Assembly (NCBI GenBank): GCA_000296795.1
Contig: BAFH01000003.1
Span: forward strand, 1,779,290-1,843,289
Source of the DNA: Candidatus Jettenia caeni
GTDB taxonomy: Bacteria > Planctomycetota > Brocadiia > Brocadiales > Brocadiaceae
Reading direction: 5' to 3'
Length of the DNA stretch: 64,000 nt
Shown: piece after piece, positions 44,615 to 54,477 of the stretch
Numbering within the stretch: position 1 is the first letter of the stretch
Layout of the letters: each line of letters begins with the position of its first letter
The notes under the pieces: generated by a model
What the model saw: only the letters and a program-made list of their open reading frames with translations
Database searches by the model: none
What the model was told of the DNA's origin: nothing
Made by a program: the position numbers and the translations under genes

Positions 44615-45394
44615 TTAATAACTTTCCTTAACAATTCTGCCATGCTGAGGCTGAATTGGTCTTGCATCTCTCTTAAAAATGGAGGCAAATTTTTCCAATT
44701 CTGCTTTTGATACTTGAATTGGGGTCTTTAAGACAAACCAATTTACAATTTCACTGCAGGGTGGTGTGGTAAGTGAGCCATGATACGTATAATAAGCAGC
44801 AGTATTTTTAGGAAGGATTTGATTTGCATTTATCTTTAAGTCGGTATGTGCATACTCTTTGCCCTGTTCTTTTGGAAAATTACTCCATAAGGTTTTTATG
44901 AAATCATTTTCTTTGCCCTCTTCCATGAATACAGCAATAACAGCTAATTCTCCATGCGCACCCTTATGCACTAAATGTGCTTCCATATCGTAAGATTTTC
45001 CATGTATTTTGTGTTCACTAGGGCAGTGAAAGTGAAACTGTATGAGCTCATACCTCTTGTTACCGATAGATATCGAGCTTCCACACCCGTAATTAATTTG
45101 CATAGTATGTCCATTGTTTATAATTTTCAAAGGGGTTGCATAGTAGTGAAAGTTTATACTATCTAACTTGGCTTTTTGTGTTGTGGAAATACCGATTGGT
45201 GATTGCATATCTCCCAATTTGCATTTGCAATTTTTATGTATGAGATCGCCCCAGTGTTCTGGTCCACACTCACCCTCGTAACTCCAATGTTCTGGTTTAT
45301 TATGTTCATCAGATTCGGCGAATAAAGTCGTTGCGACTATCGATGAAAAGAACAGAAATGTCGATGTTAAAACAAGGTATTTCAGTGTCTTCAT
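44615..45394 (-). CDS. Periplasmic alpha-class carbonic anhydrase
   Basis: It interconverts CO2 and bicarbonate. A signal peptide (residues 1-26, LVLTSTFLFFSSIVATTLFA) sends it out of the cytoplasm. Family motifs are HWSYEGECGPEHWGDL, QSPIGIS, the zinc histidines in QFHFHCPSEHKIHG and MEAHLVHK, and TTPPCSEIVNWFVL. The C-terminus RDARPIQPQHGRIV is complete, although the IS91-like remnant begins directly after the stop. The ribosome-binding site AAGGAGATAAA precedes the ATG. A periplasmic enzyme would supply inorganic carbon to an autotroph. Confidence 0.93.
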   Translation of the reverse strand: MKTLKYLVLTSTFLFFSSIVATTLFAESDEHNKPEHWSYEGECGPEHWGDLIHKNCKCKLGDMQSPIGISTTQKAKLDSINFHYYATPLKIINNGHTMQINYGCGSSISIGNKRYELIQFHFHCPSEHKIHGKSYDMEAHLVHKGAHGELAVIAVFMEEGKENDFIKTLWSNFPKEQGKEYAHTDLKINANQILPKNTAAYYTYHGSLTTPPCSEIVNWFVLKTPIQVSKAELEKFASIFKRDARPIQPQHGRIVKESY

Positions 45395-45701
45395 TTTATC
45401 TCCTTAATAATGGATCATGTAAATGTTATGAAACCTTATCAAAAAGCTAAGACAAGCAAATATCATATGCTTATTTATAGCATTTTCATAAGTCTTTTGT
45501 CAATTACGAAAATTGTCAGATTGACAGTTAGCTACTCTATAGTTATGATATGGGTATCATAAAACAGAGATATGATAAGCGATTGATAAAATATGAATTT
45601 GATTGTAACATTAAACTTGGAGAATCGTAAAGTGTTTCAGTTCCGCGTGCTTACTCAGCAGGACTGAAAAAGTAGTGAATCGGAGGGGAGGAGATTTTGT
45701 G
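45395..45701. other. Divergent intergenic region with promoter
   Basis: About 300 bases separate the carbonic anhydrase and the peptidase, which diverge. The only clear signal is the promoter at 45521-45549 for the plus-strand gene. A GGGGAGGAG ribosome-binding site precedes 45702. Confidence 0.55.
45521..45549 (+). promoter_or_regulatory. Sigma-70-like promoter of the peptidase gene
   Basis: TTGACA (45521-45526) and TATGAT (45544-45549) are separated by exactly 17 bases, the best promoter match in the window. Transcription would begin near 45556, leaving a leader of about 145 bases. TTGTCAGATTGACA just upstream forms a short inverted repeat over the -35 box. Confidence 0.6.
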
Positions 45702-48700
45702 ATGAGGCGCATGGTTTCAAACGGTATTTTTATCATACTATTAACGGGTGTTTTCTTAGCTTTTGCTGTAAATAGTTATGGAGATGAAAAGAATAATGAA
45801 GAGCAATTTTTAAAGAATATCCAGCAGTTAACTAAGCAGGGGAAAAGTGCGGGTGAAGGATATTTTTCTCAGGACGGGAAGTTTCTCATATTTCAAAGTG
45901 AACGAGAGCCAGGGAATCCTTTCTATCAAATCTACATACTGAGTTTTGAAACGGGAGAAACCCATCGGGTTTCTTCCGGAGCGGGTAAAACCACATGCTC
46001 ATTCTTCAGACCTAACTCAGAAGAGGTACTTTTTGCGTCAACTCATTTGGACTCTCAAGCAGAAGCAAAACAGCAGGCGGAAATTGAATTCCGTTCTTCA
46101 GGAAAAAAACGTCGCTTTACCTGGGATTACGATGAGCATTATGATATTTTCTCCGCGCAGCGAGACGGAAGCGCTTTAAAACGTTTAACCGATGCCCCTG
46201 GATATGATGCGGAGGGAGCTTATTCACCTGATGGCAGCAAAATTGTTTTTTGTTCTCTGCGGGATGCCTATCCGGTTGAAAAGCTTTCGTCCAAAGATCA
46301 GAAGCGTTTTGAGACTAACCCCGCTTATTTTGGTGAGATCTACCTTATGAATGCCGATGGCTCAGATCAAAAGCGATTAACCGATTGGCCCGGCTATGAT
46401 GGTGGCCCTTTTTTTAGTCCGGATGGTAAACGGATTATCTGGAGGCATTTTAATGAAAATGGTATGTTAGCCGATGTTTATACTATGCGTTTGGATGGAT
46501 CGGATATACAAAGATTAACCAACTTCGGATCGATGTCATGGGCTCCTTATTATCATCCTTCCGGTGAGTATATAGTCTTTCATTCGAATAAGTATGGATT
46601 TGCTAATTGTGAATTATTCATCGTAGATGTTCATGGTGAAAAAGAGCCTGTACGGGTCACCTTTACTCATAATGTATTTGATGGGTTGCCTGTTTTTTCT
46701 CCCGATGGAAAGCATCTTGTATGGACTTCTGCCCGATCGCCTGCGGGTGAAAGTCAACTATTTCTGGCCGATTGGAATCATGATGCTGCATTGGCAGCCT
46801 TACAGTCAGCATGCGCACAGATTCAGTCTCAACCTTCTCAAATGTTTAACATCCCCGAAAACTCAGGCCGGGGAGATTCTCGTAACTCTTTTCACATCAA
46901 GGAATTACCTACAGAAAAGAGTGCGCAGGGTTTTTCTTCCGAAATTACCACTGCAGATTTGCGTACCTATGTTCAATATCTTGCTTCTGATGCATTGGAA
47001 GGTCGATTAACCGGCACCAGGGGAACTCAAATGGCTGCCGATTATATTGCAGATCATTTTAGGAAAATTGGATTAAAAACCCTCGGCGATAACGGAAGTT
47101 ATTTTCAGGAATTTCCCTTTGTCTCAGGGGTGGAAGTCATTCCCGATAAAAATCACCTCCAGATTATGAAAAAGGGGATGGAAACGATATCATTCGAGAT
47201 AGACAAAGATTTTCGTCCTCTGGCATTCACGGCAAATGGAGAGGTGGAAGGGCAGGTGGTTTTTGCAGGGTATGGATTGTCTGTTCCCGGGAAAGAAGAT
47301 GCTAGCTACGATTCATATAAAGGTGTGGATGTAAGAGAGAAAATTGTTCTCGTGCTTCATTATGTCCCGGAAGAAGTGGACGTTAAAAGACGGCAGGAAC
47401 TTAATCCCTATGCTGGATTACGGTATAAGGCCATGCTAGCCCGTGAACGTGGCGCTAAAGCCCTCCTGGTAGTTACCGGCCCAAAATCCGCAGGTGCGGG
47501 TGAGTTAATACCCCTTACTTTCGATAAAGTCTCAGCTGATTCAGGGATTATTGTTGCTTCAGTAAGTGGTAAAATCGCAGAAGCACTTTTCGCAGGTTCT
47601 GGTAAAAGTCTTGAAGCCATTCAATCGGAATTAGATGTGGAAAATCCTCAGACCGGGGGATGTTTTGAATTACCCGGCATTCAGGTAAAGATATCCACCG
47701 AAATAAAACAGAAGAAAGAGACAGACCGTAATGTCCTTGGTTTTTTACCACCTGGCGAAGGAGTGGAAAGTTCGGAGTATATTTTGATTGGCGCCCATTA
47801 CGATCATATTGGCTACGGAGGGATTGATTCGCTGGCGCGTAAAGGTGAAGAGGGGCAGATTCACAATGGAGCTGACGACAACGCCTCTGGTGTCTCTACC
47901 GTTTTGGAATTGGCTGGTGTCCTGACTGAAGAACAAAAGAAGAATCCTCAGGCAATTCACCGTGGGCTTATTTTTGCTCTCTGGTCAGGGGAAGAGTTAG
48001 GATTAATCGGATCCTCCTATTTTGCCAGACATCCGATCATCCCTTTGAACAATATTATTACCTATATTAATTTTGATATGGTTGGGCGGCTCAACGGGAA
48101 TAATTTAATCGTTCAGGGGGTAGGTTCATCAAATACCTGGCCACAACTCATAAAGAAGTGTAATGGAGATGCCGGGTTTACTCTAAATCTTCAAAATGAC
48201 CCGTATTTACCATCGGATGCAACTACCTTTTACCAGGAAAATATTCCTGTAATAAACTTCTTCACTGGCAGCCATGAGGATTACAATCGGCCTACCGATG
48301 ATCCGGGTACCCTTAATTACGATGGTATGGCAAGAATCGCCGAATTCGCACGGTCTTTAATACTTGATGTGGTTAAAGACCCGGTACGGCCTGATTATAC
48401 AAAGACTAAAATAGGGGAGGAGAGAGCACAACGGCCCCCTCGCAGGAATTATTTGGGAACAATTCCAGACTTTGCTACTGACGGCGTTGAAGGAGTAAGG
48501 ATAAATACTATCAAAGCAGGAGGACCGGCAGACAATGCCGGGCTGAAAAATGGTGATATTATTATAGAACTGGCAGGTCAAAAAGTTACCAATATTTATG
48601 ACTATAATTACGTGCTGGATAGTATAAAAATTGGCAAACCCGTAGAAATAGTGGTGCTCAGGGATAACGAGCGCAAAACGATGACTATCATCCCGATAGC

Positions 48701-48710
48701 ACGAAAATAA
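45702..48710 (+). CDS. TolB-like propeller / M28 aminopeptidase / PDZ protein
   Basis: A secreted three-part protein of about 1000 residues. After a signal peptide (GIFIILLTGVFLAFAVNS) come several WD40-like PD40 repeats (GEGYFSQDGKFLIFQSE, GAYSPDGSKIVF, PFFSPDGKRIIW, PVFSPDGKHLVW). Next is a PA-like insert, then an M28 zinc peptidase with the ligands AHYDHIGYGG, HNGADDNASG, WSGEELGLIGSSYF and NFDMVGRL. The C-terminal PDZ domain includes AGGPADNAGLKNGDIIIEL. All expected metal ligands seem present, so it should be an active aminopeptidase. ATG 45702 was chosen for the GGAGGAG eight bases upstream; a GTG at 45675 is too early. Confidence 0.88.
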   Translation: MRRMVSNGIFIILLTGVFLAFAVNSYGDEKNNEEQFLKNIQQLTKQGKSAGEGYFSQDGKFLIFQSEREPGNPFYQIYILSFETGETHRVSSGAGKTTCSFFRPNSEEVLFASTHLDSQAEAKQQAEIEFRSSGKKRRFTWDYDEHYDIFSAQRDGSALKRLTDAPGYDAEGAYSPDGSKIVFCSLRDAYPVEKLSSKDQKRFETNPAYFGEIYLMNADGSDQKRLTDWPGYDGGPFFSPDGKRIIWRHFNENGMLADVYTMRLDGSDIQRLTNFGSMSWAPYYHPSGEYIVFHSNKYGFANCELFIVDVHGEKEPVRVTFTHNVFDGLPVFSPDGKHLVWTSARSPAGESQLFLADWNHDAALAALQSACAQIQSQPSQMFNIPENSGRGDSRNSFHIKELPTEKSAQGFSSEITTADLRTYVQYLASDALEGRLTGTRGTQMAADYIADHFRKIGLKTLGDNGSYFQEFPFVSGVEVIPDKNHLQIMKKGMETISFEIDKDFRPLAFTANGEVEGQVVFAGYGLSVPGKEDASYDSYKGVDVREKIVLVLHYVPEEVDVKRRQELNPYAGLRYKAMLARERGAKALLVVTGPKSAGAGELIPLTFDKVSADSGIIVASVSGKIAEALFAGSGKSLEAIQSELDVENPQTGGCFELPGIQVKISTEIKQKKETDRNVLGFLPPGEGVESSEYILIGAHYDHIGYGGIDSLARKGEEGQIHNGADDNASGVSTVLELAGVLTEEQKKNPQAIHRGLIFALWSGEELGLIGSSYFARHPIIPLNNIITYINFDMVGRLNGNNLIVQGVGSSNTWPQLIKKCNGDAGFTLNLQNDPYLPSDATTFYQENIPVINFFTGSHEDYNRPTDDPGTLNYDGMARIAEFARSLILDVVKDPVRPDYTKTKIGEERAQRPPRRNYLGTIPDFATDGVEGVRINTIKAGGPADNAGLKNGDIIIELAGQKVTNIYDYNYVLDSIKIGKPVEIVVLRDNERKTMTIIPIARK

Positions 48711-48745
48711 TATCTAAAGATAATTGATTTTGTGGAGGAACAAAG

Positions 48746-49279
48746 ATGATACTTCCATTACAAATTACAGGTCACGACTTAGAGCTCACCGATGCAATAA
48801 AAGCCAATATTCAGGAACATGCTGAGAAGTTAGATAAATATTATAACCATCTCATAAGCTGTAGGATTAGGGTGGAGGCTATTCCTAAGAGATCACTCTA
48901 TAATGTGCATATTGATATGACTGTTCCTGGTAAAGAGCTGGTGGTGAGGCGTGAGCCGAACCAGGATCTTTATTTGGCAATAAGAGATGCCTTCGATGCA
49001 GCTCGCCGCGAATTATCGGATTTTGCCAGGGTGCAGCGGGGCGATGTAAAAAATCGTGAAGGTATACCTCATGCGCGTATATCAAACCTGTTCCTGGATA
49101 ATGGTTACGGTTTTCTTACTACATTGGATGATGGTTTGAACAGGGAAATCTATTTCCACGAGAACAGTGTGCTGAACCATAAATTTAAACATCTGAAGAT
49201 CGGTATGATCGTGCGTTTTAATGAGGAAATGGGTGAAAAAGGACCACAAGCAAGTACGGTAACGGTAGTAGGAAGTTAG
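48746..49279 (+). CDS. HPF/RaiA-type ribosome hibernation domain fused to a cold-shock domain
   Basis: Residues 1-100 match the S30AE/HPF fold (LQITGHDLELTDAIKANIQE, EKLDKYYNHLISCRIRVE, DLYLAIRDAFDAARREL), which binds the 30S decoding site in stationary phase. Residues 115-177 form a cold-shock-like OB fold (NLFLDNGYGFLTT, REIYFHENSVL, GMIVRFNEEMGEKGPQAS) in place of the usual long-HPF dimerisation tail. The two halves suggest RNA binding plus ribosome silencing. GGAGG precedes the ATG by seven bases. It is 35 bases after the peptidase gene and perhaps shares its transcript. Confidence 0.88.
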   Translation: MILPLQITGHDLELTDAIKANIQEHAEKLDKYYNHLISCRIRVEAIPKRSLYNVHIDMTVPGKELVVRREPNQDLYLAIRDAFDAARRELSDFARVQRGDVKNREGIPHARISNLFLDNGYGFLTTLDDGLNREIYFHENSVLNHKFKHLKIGMIVRFNEEMGEKGPQASTVTVVGS

Positions 49280-49388
49280 CTGATAACTACTCAAGATAAG
49301 GTGCAGACTTGATCTGGGAGTGGTCCGAAAAGGTTATCTTTTAAAGGCCGCTGGCGAAATACCAGAATAAAGCGAAAAAATGAGTTAC

Positions 49389-52229
49389 CTATAAAAGCTC
49401 TTCTATCTTTTTTAATCCCTGTTCGATATCTTTCCCCAGATGTATGCGGATCAAACGACGTCCTTTGTTATTGAGAGACCGGAAATCGCCCAATGCCTGT
49501 CCGCGCTGTAAAACCGCAAAACTCCAGGATTCTCCCGGGATTTGAATATCCTTATCGGTATCAGCAGTAAAGAGAATAAATATACCTGTGTCCGGGCCTC
49601 CTTTATGGAGCTGACCTGTTGAATGAAGATATCGTGGACCATATCCTAATGTGGTAGCTACCTTGTAATGGTTGCGAAGTTTATGGCGTAGGGTTTGCAA
49701 TATTCCGTTTTGCTTTGGAGTATATAAAAAATACGGCAATAAGGTAATATAATCCCCGGACCTTGCCAAAGAAAGAAATGTATTAAGGAATTGGCTCAGA
49801 GAATCCTGTTTGATATGGGATAGCCATTTTTGAGAATTATCACAGTAAACAGCCAAACCTTCAGCTTCAACGGCAGGCTTTCCTTCACTGAAGCTCCCTT
49901 TTTGCTTCCATTCGCTCAATAAATCATTCGTATTTTTTTTGCTCTCTGCAACGTTTGGCTCATCAAAAGGATTAATCCCTATAACTGCACCGGCCACAGC
50001 AGTTACTAATTCCCATCGATAAAACTCTGCGCCAAGATTCATCGTATTCCGCAGTTCAATGCGAACAACCGGATGACCAGACTTTTCTAAAGCAAGGAGT
50101 TTCTCTTTTATATTCTTATTTTCCTGATCAATGGTATAGAGGTATATAAATATACGGTCATTGTTGTAGACTTCCGGGGAACCAAGGGGTTCACTAATTA
50201 CCGGCACCAATCCCTGTCCTTCTTTTCCGGTGCTCTCTGCCAGAAGCTGTTCCACCCAACTAGCGAAAGCATCTACAGACTCTGAGAACACAAAGGTTAC
50301 CTTATTTCGGGAATATCGATGACACATACCGAGAAGAGCCCCCAAGGTTGCACCCGGATTGCTTTCTGTTGGAATAGCCGGACCACAACTTAATTGCATC
50401 TGATATGCATTGTCGAGTATAGACAGAATGTCTATTCCAATCAATGCCATCGGTACAAGGCCAAAATAGGACAGGGCAGAATATCTGCCACCAATGTCTT
50501 CCGGATTTTCAAAAGTATACCGGAATCCTTTCGTGTGCGCTTCTTTTATGAGGGAAGAACCTGGATCGGTAATGGCAACAAAATGATTACCGGGGTTTTC
50601 TTTACCAGCCTGCTTAACCTGTTCATAAAAATAGGTATAGAAACACGTTGTTTCCGTTGTAGTGCCTGATTTACTGGAGACGAGGAATAATGTGCTGGTT
50701 ATATTGATTTGTGATTCTACGTCCTGCACAGCAGCGGGGTCTGTGTTGTCGAGAACAATAAGTTGAGGCCAGCCTGTTGCCGATCCGAATGTTTCCCGGC
50801 AAACTTCCGGGCAAAGACTACTGCCACCCATGCCAAGCAAGACCACATGGCTGAAATTGTCGTTCTTGACCTCGTCAGCAAATTTTTTAATACCTTCAGC
50901 TTTCCTGCAAAACTCCCTAATGCTATCGAGCCAGCCAAGCCGATTGCGGATAGACTTTATCTGTTCAGGATCTGATTTCCATAACAATGGATCCTTTGCA
51001 AATAAGCGCTTCGTAAACTGCTGATCATCCATTGAACTATAAATTGCAGGAATTGTTGACCCTAATTCTCCATAGTTAATCGCCTGACGGGCGATGCTAT
51101 GAGTAAGAAATTTCTGGCGCATATGTGCAAGTGTTTTCATAAGAGCATTATATGGGTCGATGAACTTTTGGATGCCTTCGTTGACCAGTTGGCGGGTAAC
51201 AAAATCCAGATCTATACCGACTTTTCTGAGATCACTCAATGTCTGCTGTGTTTTATCGTTATCAGCTTCAACGGAGTTTTTAACAATAATGCCATGATCA
51301 GCAAAGGCTTTAATCGTTACCGCAGGCATGGTGTTTACGGTATTCGGTCCGATAAGAGGTTCTACGTAGCAAAGATCATGATAGAATGGATTTTTAGTGC
51401 TTGTGCTGGCCCACAGTGGGCGCTGAACCCTTGCCCCTTTTTCCACAAGCTTCTCCCATCGGTCCCCGCTAAAAATTCTCTTGAAACTCTGGTAGGCTAG
51501 TTTCGCATTGGCAATGGCTGCTTTTCCCAGTAATTTTTCCGGTTTTGGTGTTTGCTCCTGACTTCGTTCTGGTTTAATCAAATGGCCAAGGAGCTGATCG
51601 GTAAGGGTGTCTATCCGACTGAGAAAAAAACTAGCAACCGAGGTAACATATTGTATCGGTTTGCCTTCTGCCATCCGGCGTTCAAGCGCCCGGATATATG
51701 CATTTGCCACTGCCTCGTAGCTTTCAAGAGAAAATAAAAGGGTAATATTGACATTAACTTCCTTATAGAGCATGCGCTCAATTGCCGGAACGCCGGCAGG
51801 GGTGCCAGGAATTTTAATAAAAACATTTGGACGTTTTACCGCAGTGTACAATCGCATCGCTTCTTCTATCGTGCCTTCGGTATCATGAGCCAAATAAGGA
51901 GATACTTCCAGGCTAACATAGCCGTCAATTCCATCTGAGGCATCAAACACCGGTCTCAGGATATCACATGCATCTTGCACATCCTTTACAACAAGTTCCT
52001 CATAGATTTCTCCTACAGGCCGTTTCTCATCAACAAGGTGTTTAATCTGCTCATCATAATCATTGCTGTTCGATATCGCTTTGTTAAAAATATCCGGATT
52101 TGAGGTAATTCCGCGTAGTCCTTGTTCGGTAACACGTTTTTTCAACTCACCGTTTTTGATCATGCCGCGAGAAAGGTTATCCATCCAATAGCTTTGGCCA
52201 TATTCTATAAGCTTGAGTAATGGATTCAT
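49389..52229 (-). CDS. Bifunctional transaldolase / glucose-6-phosphate isomerase
   Basis: Residues 1-370 are a transaldolase: GQSYWMDNLSR, GLRGITSNPDIF, the Schiff-base Lys in VFIKIPGTPAG and VTSVASFFLSRID. Residues 400-946 are a glucose-6-phosphate isomerase with VVLLGMGGSSLCPEV, VSSKSGTTTET and DPGSSLIKEA. The natural fusion joins sedoheptulose-7-phosphate/erythrose-4-phosphate exchange to the fructose-6-phosphate/glucose-6-phosphate step. AAGGA lies upstream of ATG 52229. It starts 29 bases after the transketolase stop on the same strand, so both non-oxidative pentose-phosphate enzymes share an operon. Confidence 0.93.
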   Translation of the reverse strand: MNPLLKLIEYGQSYWMDNLSRGMIKNGELKKRVTEQGLRGITSNPDIFNKAISNSNDYDEQIKHLVDEKRPVGEIYEELVVKDVQDACDILRPVFDASDGIDGYVSLEVSPYLAHDTEGTIEEAMRLYTAVKRPNVFIKIPGTPAGVPAIERMLYKEVNVNITLLFSLESYEAVANAYIRALERRMAEGKPIQYVTSVASFFLSRIDTLTDQLLGHLIKPERSQEQTPKPEKLLGKAAIANAKLAYQSFKRIFSGDRWEKLVEKGARVQRPLWASTSTKNPFYHDLCYVEPLIGPNTVNTMPAVTIKAFADHGIIVKNSVEADNDKTQQTLSDLRKVGIDLDFVTRQLVNEGIQKFIDPYNALMKTLAHMRQKFLTHSIARQAINYGELGSTIPAIYSSMDDQQFTKRLFAKDPLLWKSDPEQIKSIRNRLGWLDSIREFCRKAEGIKKFADEVKNDNFSHVVLLGMGGSSLCPEVCRETFGSATGWPQLIVLDNTDPAAVQDVESQINITSTLFLVSSKSGTTTETTCFYTYFYEQVKQAGKENPGNHFVAITDPGSSLIKEAHTKGFRYTFENPEDIGGRYSALSYFGLVPMALIGIDILSILDNAYQMQLSCGPAIPTESNPGATLGALLGMCHRYSRNKVTFVFSESVDAFASWVEQLLAESTGKEGQGLVPVISEPLGSPEVYNNDRIFIYLYTIDQENKNIKEKLLALEKSGHPVVRIELRNTMNLGAEFYRWELVTAVAGAVIGINPFDEPNVAESKKNTNDLLSEWKQKGSFSEGKPAVEAEGLAVYCDNSQKWLSHIKQDSLSQFLNTFLSLARSGDYITLLPYFLYTPKQNGILQTLRHKLRNHYKVATTLGYGPRYLHSTGQLHKGGPDTGIFILFTADTDKDIQIPGESWSFAVLQRGQALGDFRSLNNKGRRLIRIHLGKDIEQGLKKIEELL

Positions 52230-52258
52230 AAGTATTTCCTTTTTAGTAAATGTTGATT

Positions 52259-54286
52259 TTATGAAATATTTTTCACAAGATCCTTTGCTTTGGAAACTAC
52301 ATTTTCAACCGTGAAACCATACTGTTTAAAAATATCTTTATAGGGCGCGCTAGCGCCATATTTCGTTATGCCGATACTATCTCCTGTATCGCCAACCCAA
52401 TCCCGCCAGCCCAGAGGAGAGGCAGCTTCAACTGAAAGACGGGCTTTTACGTTCGGAGGTAAAACTTCATCGCGATAGTTTTGTGGCTGTTCCCGAAAAA
52501 GTTCCCAACTCGGCATGCTTACTACACGCGCATCAACACCTCCCAAAGCAAGCTTTTCCTGTGCCTGAAGGATAAGCTGTACTTCTGATCCGGTACCAAT
52601 CAGGATAATATCGGGATGGCTGCCCTTCTCTTTTGATAAGACATAGGCGCCTTTTAAAGTTCCTTTTGCGCTGGCAACTTTGCGGCGATCGAATATGGGC
52701 AAGTTTTGCCGGCTGAGTACTAACATCGTAGGACCTGTCTTGCGTACCATAGCCACACGCCAGGCATATGCAACTTCATTGGCATCAGCAGGACGTATGA
52801 CACACATATTCGGCATAGCCCTTAGTGAGACAAGATGTTCAACCGGCTGATGGGTGGGACCATCCTCACCCAATCCGATAGAATCATGCGTCATAAGGTA
52901 AATTACCGGTAATTCCATGAGCGCTGCAAGCCGTATAGCAGGTCTGGCGTAATCTGTGAAGATAAAAAATGTTGAGGCAAATGGCAGGACGCCCCCATGC
53001 AGAGCAATACCGGAACTCGCACTGCACATTACGTGTTCCCTTACACCCCATGCAATATTGCGGTTGGCATAATCTCCTTTTTCCAGGTAGTTTGAATTTT
53101 TAATCAATGTTTTTGTAGAAGGCGATAAGTCCCCGCTACCACCAATGAGCCAGGGAATTTTACTTGCGAATGCATTCATTACCTTTCCCGATGCATCACG
53201 CGTTGACATAGGCCCGTCAGAGGGTTTAAAATCCGGAATATTTTGGTCCCAATACTGGGGAAGCCGCCCATGGAGAGCCGCCTCAAATCTTTCAGTAAGT
53301 TCCGGATAAATTTTCTTATAGGTACTGAATTTTTCCTGCCATGCTTCTTCTAATTCTCTGCCCCTGACAATGGCTGTATGCATATGTTCGAGTACCTGTT
53401 TTGGGACGAAGAACTTTTCATTCTCAGGCCAGCCATAAAATTTTTTCGTTAATGCAACTTCTTCTTCTCCCAGGGGGGACCCATGCGATTCCGGTGTATC
53501 CTGCATATTGGGTGCGCCATAAGCAATATGTGAACGAACAATAATCAGAGAGGGCCGTTCTGTTTCTTCTTGTGCAAGAGAGAAAGCTTTGGTCAAGGCA
53601 TCGAGATCATTTGCCTTTTCCCCCAGATTTTGCACATGCCAATGGTAACCCTCAAATCGTTTAGCTACATCATCGGAATAGGTTAGTTCAGTAGCCCCTT
53701 CGATGCTAATGTGATTATCATCATAAACCCAAATTAATTTGGAAAGTCCTAAATGTCCTGCGATAGATGCTGCTTCATGAGAAGCACCTTCCATCAAATC
53801 ACCATCACTGCAAAACGCATAGGTAAAGTGATCTACGATTTCATACCCTTTGCGATTAAATACCGATGCAAGGTGTGCCTCGGCAATAGCCATTCCTACA
53901 GAGTTCATGATACCCTGACCGAGCGGGCCTGTGGTAGTCTCGATGCCCGGCGTAAAACGATATTCCGGATGTCCGGGAGTCTTACTATCCCATTGGCGGA
54001 AATTTTTTATATCATCAAGTGACAGATCATAGCCTGTCAGATACAATACAGCGTACTGCAGCATCGATGCGTGACCATTGGATAACACAAAACGATCGCG
54101 GTTAAACCAGTCAGGGTTCCTGGGATTATGTCGAAGAAATCTTGTCCAAAGTATATAAGCTAAAGGCGCTAGCGCCATGGGTGTCCCGGGGTGGCCGGAA
54201 TTTGCTTTTTGTACAGCATCCATAGCAAGGGTACGGATGGTATTAATGCAAAGGTCATCTAAAGGCATGTTATCTAACTCTTTCAT
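52259..54286 (-). CDS. tkt: Transketolase
   Basis: A thiamine-diphosphate enzyme moving two-carbon units between sugar phosphates. The opening [20 protein letters not shown], the ThDP site [20 protein letters not shown], the catalytic [20 protein letters not shown] and [20 protein letters not shown] are all intact. The length of 675 residues is standard. AGGGG sits seven bases before the ATG. The next gene downstream is the Tal-Pgi fusion. In an autotroph of this type it may serve ribose supply and gluconeogenic flux, since no Calvin cycle genes are seen here. Confidence 0.95.
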   Translation of the reverse strand: MKELDNMPLDDLCINTIRTLAMDAVQKANSGHPGTPMALAPLAYILWTRFLRHNPRNPDWFNRDRFVLSNGHASMLQYAVLYLTGYDLSLDDIKNFRQWDSKTPGHPEYRFTPGIETTTGPLGQGIMNSVGMAIAEAHLASVFNRKGYEIVDHFTYAFCSDGDLMEGASHEAASIAGHLGLSKLIWVYDDNHISIEGATELTYSDDVAKRFEGYHWHVQNLGEKANDLDALTKAFSLAQEETERPSLIIVRSHIAYGAPNMQDTPESHGSPLGEEEVALTKKFYGWPENEKFFVPKQVLEHMHTAIVRGRELEEAWQEKFSTYKKIYPELTERFEAALHGRLPQYWDQNIPDFKPSDGPMSTRDASGKVMNAFASKIPWLIGGSGDLSPSTKTLIKNSNYLEKGDYANRNIAWGVREHVMCSASSGIALHGGVLPFASTFFIFTDYARPAIRLAALMELPVIYLMTHDSIGLGEDGPTHQPVEHLVSLRAMPNMCVIRPADANEVAYAWRVAMVRKTGPTMLVLSRQNLPIFDRRKVASAKGTLKGAYVLSKEKGSHPDIILIGTGSEVQLILQAQEKLALGGVDARVVSMPSWELFREQPQNYRDEVLPPNVKARLSVEAASPLGWRDWVGDTGDSIGITKYGASAPYKDIFKQYGFTVENVVSKAKDLVKNIS

Positions 54287-54477
54287 CTCTGTTCCCCTTA
54301 GTTTGGTTTATTCCAGTATGAGGGTGTTTTTCTAGATACTACCATACATAATTTACTTTTCAATTTTCGTTTCGGTGAATAGTATTAAGGTGCTGTCAGA
54401 AGTCTTTATGATGAGTTTATTTTATTTTTATCAAGAGTCAAGGAATAAGTAAGTATAGTATCTATAAAATACAAAAT

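Noticed and set aside
44615-44688. Transposase N-terminus overlapping the carbonic anhydrase gene
   Set aside because: This stretch is the other frame of the conserved anhydrase C-terminus and has no similarity to IS91 proteins.
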